Positions 1-6,207 of a DNA stretch of 7,686 bases are shown one piece after another; positions within the stretch are counted from its first letter, which is position 1; every line of letters begins with the position of its first letter. The position numbers and the translations under genes were made by a program. The notes under the pieces are model-generated. The model ran no database searches. It worked only from the letters and a program-made list of their open reading frames with translations, and was not told where the DNA came from. Source of the DNA: Rhizobium sp. Q54 (lineage in GTDB: Bacteria > Pseudomonadota > Alphaproteobacteria > Rickettsiales > UBA1997); contig CAMBES010000065.1 in NCBI GenBank assembly GCA_945865855.1, positions 1 through 7,686 on the forward strand, written 5' to 3'.

Positions 1-194
1 GCGAACCATTTTTCTCTTGTCTCAATTCCAGTCACTTGTTTTACTCTTTCGGCAAAAAATAAAGTTGAAGAACCGCAGCCGAACTCAAAAATTTCATGAT
101 TTTTATTAAGATTTTTTTTGAGAAAATCGATCGCGGGATAAGTCATCCAGGGCACTGGATTACCGGCCTCATCCCTTATAATATCTACACTCAT
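1..194 (-). CDS. Class I SAM-dependent methyltransferase, N-terminal part (runs off left edge)
   Basis: Reading the minus strand from the ATG at 194-192 gives 64 uninterrupted codons to the window edge. The peptide contains PWMTYPAIDFL (residues 15-25), then FEFGCGSST (36-44), a glycine-rich SAM-binding motif I of Rossmann-fold methyltransferases, then VTGIET (54-59), where the acidic residue at the end of strand beta-2 would contact the SAM ribose. Aromatic-PW-x-TYPAI followed by motif I is typical of a family of uncharacterised bacterial methyltransferases often found near glycan or lipid genes. The substrate cannot be told from this fragment. The start was chosen because the conserved PW-x-TYPAI block needs residues ahead of it; Met17 is a less likely alternative. 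The ATG overlaps that of lysK on the opposite strand. No Shine-Dalgarno is visible. Methyltransferase fold fairly sure; function unknown. Confidence 0.72.
   Translation of the reverse strand, partial: MSVDIIRDEAGNPVPWMTYPAIDFLKKNLNKNHEIFEFGCGSSTLFFAERVKQVTGIETREKWF
177..182 (+). promoter_or_regulatory. Candidate -10 box of lysK (TATAAT)
   Basis: A perfect TATAAT ends 10 bases before the lysK ATG at 193. A start point 6-8 bases after it would leave a leader of only about 3-5 bases, that is, a leaderless mRNA, which fits the lack of a Shine-Dalgarno. The best-spaced -35 hexamers (for example ctggat at 155-160) are poor matches, which weakens the call. The box lies inside codons 5-6 of the divergent methyltransferase gene. 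Confidence 0.4.
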
Positions 195-1800
195 GAAAGA
201 AATTTATTTGAATTATAACCCTTTGGCTAAATCTTGGCCATTCGAAGAAGCGCGCAGAATTTTTGACAAAATCGGCGGAAAAACTCCGTCAAAAGGTTAC
301 GTGCTTTTCGAAACAGGCTATGGCCCGTCTGGCTTGCCGCATATCGGAACTTTTGGCGAAGTTGTTCGTACTGCTTTTGTGCGTCATGCATTTTCGCTGA
401 TTGCGCCAGAAATCCCAACAAAAATGTTTTGTGTTTCAGACGATATCGACGGACTTCGCAAAGCGCCAGATAACGTTCCGCAGCAAGAGATGGTGAGAGC
501 GAATTTAGGCATGCCGCTTACTTCCATTCCCGATCCTTTTGGCACTCATGAATCCTACGGACATCATATGAACGCCCGCCTGCGCGGCTTTCTTGATGGC
601 TTTGGGTTTCAGTATGAATTCATCAGCGCAACCGAAAAATATAAATCTGGCGCATTCGATGCGACGATGCTTCGCGTTTTAGAAAAATACGATGAGCTCA
701 TGGCGCTTATGATACCAACGCTCGGCGCTGAGCGTCAGGAAACTTACTCACCTTTTATGCCGATCGATCCGGATTCTGGAATGGTCATCGATAAGGGCGT
801 GAAAGGCGTGAATAAAGCGAAAGGAACCGTGATTTATCTGGACGGGCAGGGTGCTGAAAAAGAAGTTCCTGTCACTGGTGGAAATTGTAAGTTGCAGTGG
901 AAGATCGACTTCGGAGCTCGCTGGTACTCGCTTGACGTTGATTACGAAATTTACGGAAAAGATCACCAACCGAATGAAAAAATCTATCGTAGTGTTTGTG
1001 AAATCTTGGGCGGCAAGCCTCCAGTTAACTTCACCTATGAAATGTTTTTATCCGACACTGGCGAAAAAATTTCTAAATCGAAAGGAAACGGTATCTCGGT
1101 GGAAGATTGGTTGAAGTATGCCCCTGCTGAGTCGATGGCGCTTTTCATGTATCAAAAACCAAAGACTGCGAAGAGGCTTTATTTTGATGTGATTCCAAAA
1201 GCCGCTGACGAATATCTAACTTTTGCACAAAGTTTTTCGGCTCAAGAAGAGGTTGCTAAGCTAGATAATCCGGCCTTTCACATTCATGAAGGAAAAGTTC
1301 CGACGATTGGATTTAACCTGAGTTACTCGCTTTTGCTAAATCTGGCCAGTGCTTGTAATCCAGAGAATGACTCGGTGCTTTGGGGTTTTATTTCGAAATA
1401 TCAGTCAGGTTTAACGCCAGAAAATTCGCCCTTTTTGCAGAAGATGGTTGTTTGCGCGATCGCCTACTACAACGACTTCATCAAGAAAAATAAAAAATAT
1501 CGCAAGGCGACAGAGGCAGAAAAATTAGCCCTTCGTGAACTTGTTGAAGTTTTGCAAAATGCGACTGAAGAGCAAAAGCATGACGGCGCTTTGTTGCAAA
1601 ATCTTGTCTTCCAAGTCGGCAAAAATCACGAATATGGTTCTGGCGCGCAAGGTGTTGCAGGCGAGTTGACGATGCGTGATTGGTTTTTAGCACTTTATCA
1701 GATTTTGTTAGGACAAGACCAGGGCCCGCGCATGGGCTCGTTTATAGCACTTTTCGGGATTCCAAATTTTGTTAAGCTGGTTGAAGAAAAAATATCTTAA
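193..1800 (+). CDS. lysK: Lysyl-tRNA synthetase, class I (LysK)
   Basis: Charges tRNA-Lys with lysine in the cytoplasm. This is the archaeal-type class I enzyme, unrelated in fold to class II LysS, and is usual in Rickettsia and many other alphaproteobacteria. The 535-residue product has the normal family length. The N-terminus SWPFEEARR (14-22) and GYGPSGLPHIGTFGE (42-56) carry the HIGH-type signature as HIGT (50-53); the KMSKS loop is KISKS (292-296) in FLSDTGEKISKSKGNG. IYGKDH (253-258) and FCVSDDIDGLRK (79-90) also fit class I LysRS active-site blocks. The C-terminal half is the helical anticodon-binding region. The only possible start is the ATG at 193: the frame is closed by a TAA at 139-141 and no ATG, GTG or TTG lies between. 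No Shine-Dalgarno is present; a TATAAT ends 10 bases upstream. It converges on the alaS fragment. Confidence 0.96.
   Translation: MKEIYLNYNPLAKSWPFEEARRIFDKIGGKTPSKGYVLFETGYGPSGLPHIGTFGEVVRTAFVRHAFSLIAPEIPTKMFCVSDDIDGLRKAPDNVPQQEMVRANLGMPLTSIPDPFGTHESYGHHMNARLRGFLDGFGFQYEFISATEKYKSGAFDATMLRVLEKYDELMALMIPTLGAERQETYSPFMPIDPDSGMVIDKGVKGVNKAKGTVIYLDGQGAEKEVPVTGGNCKLQWKIDFGARWYSLDVDYEIYGKDHQPNEKIYRSVCEILGGKPPVNFTYEMFLSDTGEKISKSKGNGISVEDWLKYAPAESMALFMYQKPKTAKRLYFDVIPKAADEYLTFAQSFSAQEEVAKLDNPAFHIHEGKVPTIGFNLSYSLLLNLASACNPENDSVLWGFISKYQSGLTPENSPFLQKMVVCAIAYYNDFIKKNKKYRKATEAEKLALRELVEVLQNATEEQKHDGALLQNLVFQVGKNHEYGSGAQGVAGELTMRDWFLALYQILLGQDQGPRMGSFIALFGIPNFVKLVEEKIS
212..217 (-). promoter_or_regulatory. 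Candidate -10 box of the methyltransferase gene (TATAAT)
   Basis: Read on the minus strand, 217-212 is a perfect TATAAT, 17 bases downstream of TGGCCA (240-235; 4 of 6 matches to TTGACA). A start near 205 would give a leader of about 11 bases to the ATG at 194. The site lies inside the first codons of lysK. Together with the plus-strand TATAAT at 177-182 it makes an overlapping divergent promoter pair. Assigned by eye only; AT-rich coding DNA can give such hexamers by chance. Confidence 0.38.
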
Positions 1801-1830
1801 GTGGCTTTGGCATATTTTTCTGGATTAAAG

Positions 1831-1888
1831 CCTTCGCAGACATGGCTGTGGAAGCGCAGATCTTAAAAACAGCTATCTCCTGCGAAAG
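1831..1888. repeat. Imperfect 58-bp palindrome, REP-like
   Basis: The left arm cttcgcagacatggctgt (1832-1849) pairs with the right arm acagctatctcctgcgaaag (1869-1888); 14 of 18 left-arm bases match, with TTCGCAG and GCTGT exact. The right arm overlaps a second small hairpin with the core tcctgc-GAAA-gctagga (1878-1894), the shape of intergenic REP-like repeats common in alphaproteobacteria. It fills the short gap between lysK and the truncated alaS. Whether it recurs elsewhere in the genome cannot be seen here. Confidence 0.5.
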
Positions 1889-1899
1889 CTAGGATTTAG
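1865..1899 (-). terminator. Possible Rho-independent terminator after the alaS fragment
   Basis: On the minus strand, 27 bases past the alaS stop, CTA-AA-TCCT-A-GC (1899-1888) pairs with GC-AGGA-GA-TAG (1883-1873) around a TTTC loop: nine base pairs with one bulge and a two-base internal mismatch. A run of five T (1869-1865) begins three bases beyond the stem. The short T run and imperfect stem make it a weak call, and the same bases belong to the palindromic repeat. Confidence 0.35.
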
Positions 1900-1926
1900 G
1901 AGGGCCAGTTCTTACTCTAAGTTTAT

Positions 1927-2712
1927 TTAGATAATCTTCTGAATCCCGCCAATCAGATTTTTAAAAGTATCAGTTTCGTAGTTATCGTGAACGCCTTGCA
2001 ACACAGATGCAACGCGCTCTAAGCCCATTCCGGTATCTATGCATGGCTTTGGAAGTGGGATCATTTTCCCGTCCTTATGTTTTTCAAACTGCATGAAAAC
2101 CAGATTCCAGATTTCGGTAAAACGATCGCCATCTTGATCTTTAGTGCCAGGCACACTGCCGAAGATTTTATCACCGTGATCAAAAAATATTTCAGAGCAT
2201 GGGCCGCAAGGTCCAACATCGCCCATCGACCAAAAATTGTCGTCAGTTGCGATACGAATTATTTTTTCTTCCGGCAATCCGGCGATTTTTTTCCAGAGAT
2301 TAATCGCTTCATCATCGGTGTGGTAAACAGTCACTAGAAGCTTCTCTTTGTTGATTTCGAACTCATGCGTTAAAAGATTCCAAGCATAAAAAATTGCCTC
2401 TTCTTTAAAATAATCTCCGAAAGAAAAGTTACCGAGCATTTCAAAAAAAGTGTGGTGGCGCGCGGTGAATCCAACATTGTCGAGATCATTATGTTTGCCG
2501 CCGGCACGCACGCATTTTTGTGAAGTTGCAGCACGTTTGAACTTCGGAGTTTCGACTCCGGTGAAGTAGTTTTTAAACTGATTCATTCCAGCGTTAGTAA
2601 ACATCAAAGTCGGATCGTTATGCGGAATCAGTGGGCTCGAAGGCACAATTTCGTGGTCGTTATTTGCAAAATAATCTAAGAACTTGGTGCGTATTTCGTT
2701 GGTTGTGAGCAT
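1927..2712 (-). CDS. alaS: Alanyl-tRNA synthetase, catalytic-core fragment (C-terminal two thirds missing)
   Basis: The 261 residues match the start of AlaRS without gaps: class II motif 1 region (VPSSPLIPHNDPTLMFTNAG, 23-42), motif 2 region (QKCVRAGGKHNDLDNVG at 65-81 and HHTFFEMLGNFSFGDYFK at 86-103), GPCGPCSEI (147-155), and motif 3 (DTGMGLERVASVLQG, 226-240). All key active-site blocks look intact. AlaRS is normally about 870-880 residues, so the tRNA-recognition helices, editing domain and C-Ala domain are absent. Homology runs right up to the TAA; the 126 bases beyond show no AlaRS-like sequence in any minus frame, so this is a deletion or replacement, not one nonsense codon. The ATG at 2712 fits the family start; no Shine-Dalgarno. 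It could be a recent pseudogene, a duplicate of a full gene elsewhere, a stand-alone adenylating paralogue, or an assembly artefact. Full AlaRS function cannot come from this copy. Confidence 0.85.
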   Translation of the reverse strand: MLTTNEIRTKFLDYFANNDHEIVPSSPLIPHNDPTLMFTNAGMNQFKNYFTGVETPKFKRAATSQKCVRAGGKHNDLDNVGFTARHHTFFEMLGNFSFGDYFKEEAIFYAWNLLTHEFEINKEKLLVTVYHTDDEAINLWKKIAGLPEEKIIRIATDDNFWSMGDVGPCGPCSEIFFDHGDKIFGSVPGTKDQDGDRFTEIWNLVFMQFEKHKDGKMIPLPKPCIDTGMGLERVASVLQGVHDNYETDTFKNLIGGIQKII

Positions 2713-2769
2713 GTTTCTTTATTTGTTTTGGAGTATTTGTTTCATCCTGCTTAGACAGGCTTAGCAGTA

Positions 2770-2797
2770 ATTAGTATATGGCTTGGAATTGACTCAA
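2770..2797 (-). promoter_or_regulatory. Weak candidate promoter for the alaS fragment
   Basis: On the minus strand TTGAGT (2797-2792) is followed after 16 bases by ACTAAT (2775-2770); an overlapping TATACT (2778-2773) is a better -10 but too close to that -35. The leader to the ATG at 2712 would be about 50 bases. Only 4 of 6 matches in each hexamer. Confidence 0.2.
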
Positions 2798-2891
2798 GTT
2801 ATATTCCGATCTCGTTTTAAAGATGGTTTTCTAAAACACTTCTGCCGCCCTACGATAAAGCAGCAACTGGTTTAAGTAAATTCTCTTGTCG

Positions 2892-2911
2892 GCGTTTAGT
2901 AAACGCTTTTT
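2892..2911 (+). terminator. Terminator-shaped hairpin on the plus strand, no obvious gene served
   Basis: GCGTTT (2892-2897), a three-base loop, AAACGC (2901-2906), then five T (2907-2911). This is a perfect 6-bp stem plus T run reading in the plus direction, although both neighbouring genes are on the minus strand. It could end an unrecognised small RNA or block read-through antisense to fabH. It could also be a chance palindrome. Confidence 0.35.
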
Positions 2912-2937
2912 GTGATTTGTATTAGAAATTTTGGCTC

Positions 2938-2963
2938 TGGATCCTTGCCAAAACTGGAATCCA
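2938..2963. repeat. Degenerate REP-like hairpin
   Basis: TGGAT-CC (2938-2944) pairs with GG-A-ATCCA (2956-2963) with one bulged base, the layout of repeats of the form tggattcctgc-n-gcaggaatcca. Together with the palindrome at 1831-1888 it means a hairpin of this general type lies on each side of the alaS fragment. The match is loose. Confidence 0.3.
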
Positions 2964-3044
2964 AGAAAAATATTGTCTCCGCGAGAGGCTAATCTGGCCT
3001 GGTCAAATTTTTTTGACTCTAGCCTTATTGGCTCAGCTCGTTTT

Positions 3045-4001
3045 TTACCACTTCAAAACAACGGATCCCCAAGTGAGTCCGCCGCCTAGAGCTTCAAGAA
3101 CTACAACATCTCCATCCTTAATCTTTTTTTGTGAGTTCGCGTGATCAAGGGCAAGGGGGATTGAGGCCGCCGAAGTATTAGCATGCTTTTGCACGGTGAC
3201 GATAACTTTTTCTTCAGGCAATTCGAGGCGAGTAGCGACGGCGTTAAGAATGCGTAGATTCGCTTGATGTGGAACGAGAAGGTCAATGTCTTTTGTATTC
3301 AATCCAGCCTTTGCTAGTGTGGCGATAACAGACTTCACCATCTTATCAACAGCATGCTTAAAAACTTCTTTTCCAGCCATCTCGATGAAGCCAGATTTTT
3401 GGTTTGAAGACGGTCCACCAGAGGTTTTGAGAATGTCGTTGAGCGTGCCATCTGAATATAAACTGCTGGCGATGATTCCTCGATTTTCTTCTTCGGTCGC
3501 TTGTAAAATCACCGCGCCCGCTCCGTCGCCAAAAAGCACACAGGTGTTACGATCTTGCCAATCAACTATGCTGGAAAGTTTGTCGGCGCCAATGACGAGA
3601 GCATTTTTTACTTGGCCGGATTTGATAAAGTTGTCTGCGGTTGCAATGGCAAAAACGAAGCCAGAACAAACTGCCTGGATGTCGAAAGCAAAGGCAGCTT
3701 TCGCGCCGATTTTTGCTTGAACGGTTGTGGCGGTAGCGGGGAAGGTGAGGTCTGGAGTTGTTGTCGCGACGATTATCATCTCGATCTCTTCAGCTTTTAA
3801 GCCAGAATTCGCGATTGCTTTTTTTGCGGCGGCGGCGGCAAGATCAGAAGTTAATTCACCTTCAGCGGCAATGTGACGCTGCTCAATTCCAGTGCGTTCG
3901 ATGATCCACTCGTTGGAAGTTTCAACAGTTTTTACGAGATCAGAATTGGTAACGATTTTTTGTGGAAGATATGAGCCAGTGGCGATTATTCTACTTTGCA
4001 T
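3045..4001 (-). CDS. fabH: Beta-ketoacyl-ACP synthase III (FabH)
   Basis: Starts fatty-acid synthesis by condensing acetyl-CoA with malonyl-ACP. The 318-residue product has the usual length and the full catalytic triad at the E. coli-like positions: Cys112 in DIQAVCSGF, His245 in VPHQAN, and Asn275 in HANTSAASIP. It also has TSNEWIIERTGI (28-39) near the N-terminus and FGDGAGAVIL (157-166). The frame stays open 30 codons further upstream, but that part lies inside plsX and is not FabH-like. The ATG at 4001, giving MQSRIIATGSYLP, matches the family start. The ATG falls inside the end of plsX (11-base overlap, 3991-4001), so translation is probably coupled. No Shine-Dalgarno is seen. It is last in the rpmF-plsX-fabH block; ihfA, which often follows fabH in alphaproteobacteria, is not here. 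Confidence 0.97.
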   Translation of the reverse strand: MQSRIIATGSYLPQKIVTNSDLVKTVETSNEWIIERTGIEQRHIAAEGELTSDLAAAAAKKAIANSGLKAEEIEMIIVATTTPDLTFPATATTVQAKIGAKAAFAFDIQAVCSGFVFAIATADNFIKSGQVKNALVIGADKLSSIVDWQDRNTCVLFGDGAGAVILQATEEENRGIIASSLYSDGTLNDILKTSGGPSSNQKSGFIEMAGKEVFKHAVDKMVKSVIATLAKAGLNTKDIDLLVPHQANLRILNAVATRLELPEEKVIVTVQKHANTSAASIPLALDHANSQKKIKDGDVVVLEALGGGLTWGSVVLKW

Positions 4002-5016
4002 GATTTTGCTGCTGCAGCTCGTGGATGATCTGCTCGTTGATTTTATTCTCGACCAAAGAGATCGCGACTTTGATTGCATTGGAAAAAGCAAGTACGTCGG
4101 CGCTGCCGTGACTTTTAACTACAACGCCACTTAAACCAACAAGCATCGCGCCGTTATGAAGGCGTGGATCTACCGCTTTGATTGATTTGGAAAGTGAAAC
4201 GCTGGCGAGTAAGTAGCCAATTCTTGACCAGATCGAATTTCTAAAACCTTCTTTAACTAGGCCAGAAACCATCTTCGCCATGCCTTCGATAGCTTTGAGG
4301 GCGATGTTACCAGTGAAGCCGTCTGTTACTACAACATCAACTGTTCCTGCGGCGATATCGTTGCCTTCGACGTAACCATGAAACTGATCTTTTAGAGCGC
4401 TATTTCTCAGCATTTCTGCGACGTTGCGAACTTCTTCATGTCCTTTCAACTCTTCTGATCCGACATTAAGTACGCCGATGGTTGGCTTGGGAATTTTTAA
4501 TACTGCGCGCGCGAATGCAGAGCCCATAACGGCAAACTGAAATAGAACGTCGGCGCTGCATTCAACATTCGCACCCATGTCTAGAAAGACAGTGGCTTGT
4601 TTTTTTGCGTTAGGAATGCAGGTCACGATAGCAGGGCGATCGATCGAAGGTAGCATGCGCAAAACGACTTTGGAGATTGCCATCAAGGCTCCGGTATTTC
4701 CGGCTGAGACGACAACATCAGCACGACCATCTTTCACTGAGTCAATGGCTAAACGCATGCTGGAGTTAGTGCCGCGACGTAATGCGGTCGAAGGTTTTTC
4801 GTCGGAAGAAATAAAATCGTCAGTGTGAATCAAGTCGAAACGACCCTTGAGATATCTACAGTGACTAATGATTGGCAGAATCTTTTTTGAATCTCCAAAC
4901 AACAAGAAATGCGCGTCGAAGTTAGTGGAGGCGATTTTATCTGCCCCTTCGATGACTACTTGAGGAGATCTATCACCCCCCATGCAGTCTAGTGCGATTG
5001 TGATTTTTTTAGCCAC
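3991..5016 (-). CDS. plsX: Phosphate acyltransferase PlsX
   Basis: Makes acyl-phosphate from acyl-ACP, the donor used by PlsY for the first acylation of glycerol-3-phosphate in phospholipid synthesis; a peripheral, membrane-associated enzyme. The 341-residue product carries the family blocks ALDCMGGDRSP (8-18), VSAGNTGALMA (103-113), FLDMGAN (144-150), GVLNVGSEELKG (181-192), VTDGFTGN (230-237) and GLSGVVVKSHGSAD (294-307). The start codon is GTG at 5016-5014, eight bases past a poor AAG-rich stretch and nine bases after the rpmF stop; no internal ATG would keep the N-terminal DxMGGD block. The 3' end overlaps fabH by 11 bases. The rpmF-plsX-fabH order is a widespread bacterial arrangement linking ribosome and membrane synthesis. 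Confidence 0.96.
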   Translation of the reverse strand: MAKKITIALDCMGGDRSPQVVIEGADKIASTNFDAHFLLFGDSKKILPIISHCRYLKGRFDLIHTDDFISSDEKPSTALRRGTNSSMRLAIDSVKDGRADVVVSAGNTGALMAISKVVLRMLPSIDRPAIVTCIPNAKKQATVFLDMGANVECSADVLFQFAVMGSAFARAVLKIPKPTIGVLNVGSEELKGHEEVRNVAEMLRNSALKDQFHGYVEGNDIAAGTVDVVVTDGFTGNIALKAIEGMAKMVSGLVKEGFRNSIWSRIGYLLASVSLSKSIKAVDPRLHNGAMLVGLSGVVVKSHGSADVLAFSNAIKVAISLVENKINEQIIHELQQQNHAK

Positions 5017-5025
5017 GTTGAAAGG

Positions 5026-5232
5026 TTATTCTTCTTGCGAAGGTTTCTTCTTTTTGTCAGCGACAACCTTTCTACCTTTATAGTAACCATCAACTGAGAT
5101 ATGGTGTGAAAGTTTGAATTCGCCGGTAGTTTTGTCGGTAGTAACATTCGGAAAATCAGCTTCGAATGTTCCATTGCTACCTCTTCTCATGCCACTACGG
5201 GAGATCGATTTTTTCTTTTTAGGGACTGCCAT
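5026..5232 (-). CDS. rpmF: Large-subunit ribosomal protein bL32
   Basis: Small basic protein of the 50S subunit. The 68 residues begin MAVPKKKKSISRSGMRRG, the standard bL32 N-terminus, and continue with LSHHISVDGYYKGRKVV (40-56), the conserved C-terminal block. There are no cysteines, so this is the zinc-free form of bL32. The ATG at 5232 gives the exact family start. It is first in a minus-strand operon, nine bases ahead of plsX. The upstream 63 bases are shared with divergent bamE. DUF177 (YceD), which commonly precedes rpmF or plsX, is not present at this place. Confidence 0.96.
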   Translation of the reverse strand: MAVPKKKKSISRSGMRRGSNGTFEADFPNVTTDKTTGEFKLSHHISVDGYYKGRKVVADKKKKPSQEE

Positions 5233-5295
5233 TGTTACTTGAATTTCGGTTGGTAAAAAAGGGCGGGCAAGGTAGGAACGACTTCACTAAACACA
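5233..5295. promoter_or_regulatory. Divergent intergenic region between rpmF and bamE
   Basis: These 63 bases must hold or overlap the promoters of both the rpmF-plsX-fabH unit (minus) and bamE (plus). No convincing -10/-35 pair was found. The nearest are TTGGTA (5250-5255) with taggaa (5273-5278) on plus, and TTGCCC (5270-5265) with GAAATT (5247-5242) on minus, each with a 17-base spacer but only 3 of 6 -10 matches. Neither ATG has a Shine-Dalgarno. Confidence 0.4.
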
Positions 5296-5739
5296 ATGAA
5301 AAATTTCTTAAAAATATTTTTACTCTTCGTCACGATCTTCCCCCTGGCTTCTTGCGTCTCAAGACTTGAGAAACATGGCTACATGTTTGATATGTCTGAT
5401 TACCAAATGGTGCAGGATGGAGTGACAAGCAAAGAGAGGGTTTTAAAACTAATGGGCTCGCCAACTATTGTCGCAAGTTTTGACGATGACGAGGTTTGGA
5501 TTTATTATGCAGAAGATGTGAATCATTTTCTATTCTTCAAACCAAAAATCGTTGAGCGTAAAATTTTGGCGTTACGTTTTAATAAATCCGACGTTGTTAG
5601 CGAGCTACGCAATATTGGCTTGGCGAATGAATTTAGGGAAATGAATTTTGCTACTAATCATACTGAGGTTGACGATCATCAGCGCGGATTATTTAAGTCA
5701 TTTTTTGGCAATATCGGGCAAATTAAGCCGCAACAGTAA
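5296..5739 (+). CDS. bamE: BamE-like outer-membrane lipoprotein (SmpA/OmlA family)
   Basis: Small accessory lipoprotein of the BAM complex, which inserts beta-barrel proteins into the outer membrane. The 147-residue product begins with a basic n-region (MKNFLK), a hydrophobic stretch and the lipobox LASC, placing the lipidated Cys at residue 20. The SmpA/OmlA fold follows: GVTSKERVLKLMGSP (42-56) is the typical helix-plus-GxP block, then WIYYAED (68-74) and ERKILALRF (87-95). The tail after about residue 115 is polar and not family-typical. The ATG at 5296 is the natural start of the signal peptide. It diverges from rpmF, a neighbourhood known in alphaproteobacteria, which supports the call. 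No clear terminator follows, only a T run at 5743-5749 without a good stem. Confidence 0.88.
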   Translation: MKNFLKIFLLFVTIFPLASCVSRLEKHGYMFDMSDYQMVQDGVTSKERVLKLMGSPTIVASFDDDEVWIYYAEDVNHFLFFKPKIVERKILALRFNKSDVVSELRNIGLANEFREMNFATNHTEVDDHQRGLFKSFFGNIGQIKPQQ

Positions 5740-6207
5740 GATTTTTTTCTCACTTTTTCTATTCCGTACTTGCGCAGAAAATAAGAAATTTTCACAAGAA
5801 AATTAACTTTCCGGAAAGATTTAAAACGAGCGAAGGCTCCTGGCTGATTTATCTCAGGTAATTGTTTAATCAAAAACTCTGCCGGAAGAGAGTTTCTGTG
5901 TAAACGCTGCGCAAGATTTCAGTGAATGATCGAGACAAGAATATTGTTTAAGGACGCTCTGAAAAATCCTCTTTTTTCGATGATGAATTTTTGTTGAAAA
6001 AACTTTAAATTTTTACGCAATTTAAAAAACTGTTTTGTCGCCTTTTATCTCTTCGAGGGCGAACTTTTTTGAAAGATCGATTGTAATTACCTTCCTAACA
6101 TCTGGGTAGGTTTTACCTCTTAAAATATTGAAAAAATATTTAAAAAAATAACTCTAAATTTGATGAGGTGGTGTTTAGTCTTTTTTGAGGGATGTAAAAA
6201 TAGCATC
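5740..6207. other. AT-rich gene-free spacer, 468 bp
   Basis: Lies between the convergent bamE and NEL-ligase genes. No tRNA, convincing coding frame or full terminator was seen. It contains a 12-bp perfect palindrome CTTTCCGGAAAG (5807-5818), a perfect 8-bp inverted repeat TTTAAATT/AATTTAAA with a 7-base loop (6004-6026), a 7-bp AAATATT/AATATTT repeat with a 5-base loop (6123-6141), and a GGATG/CATCC stem (6190-6208) touching the NEL stop codon. A 23-codon plus-strand frame exists near 5926-5997 but nothing supports it. The composition marks a border between core and accessory DNA. Confidence 0.6.

Larger units (their letters stand above)
2713..3044. other. Gene-free 332-bp spacer between fabH and the alaS fragment
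   Basis: No coding frame or tRNA was recognised. It holds several inverted repeats: a terminator-shaped hairpin at 2892-2911, a perfect 7-bp stem at 2929-2953 overlapping a REP-like hairpin at 2938-2963, and a nested stem at 2986-3025 in which AGGCTA/TAGCCT encloses GTCAAA/TTTGAC. The last lies just past the fabH stop and may shape its 3' end, but no T run follows it closely. Any alaS promoter should lie in the 2713-2850 part. Confidence 0.6.

Noticed and set aside
851..1114. 87-codon plus-strand frame inside lysK
   Set aside because: A shadow of lysK in another frame with no independent support.
3286..3720. 144-codon open frame on the plus strand
   Set aside because: Lies wholly antisense to fabH, which has full catalytic residues; the peptide has no recognisable domain.
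4002..4091. N-terminal extension of the FabH frame by 30 codons
   Set aside because: The extra residues are Ser/Arg-rich, lie inside plsX and do not occur in FabH; the ATG at 4001 gives the family start.
5679..5873. 64-codon minus-strand frame past the end of bamE
   Set aside because: Overlaps the 3' end of bamE antisense, no family resemblance, no start signal; its sequence looks like translated spacer.
5740..6207. tRNA, riboswitch or CRISPR in the largest spacer
   Set aside because: No T-loop signature, no regularly spaced direct repeats and no known riboswitch core were seen.
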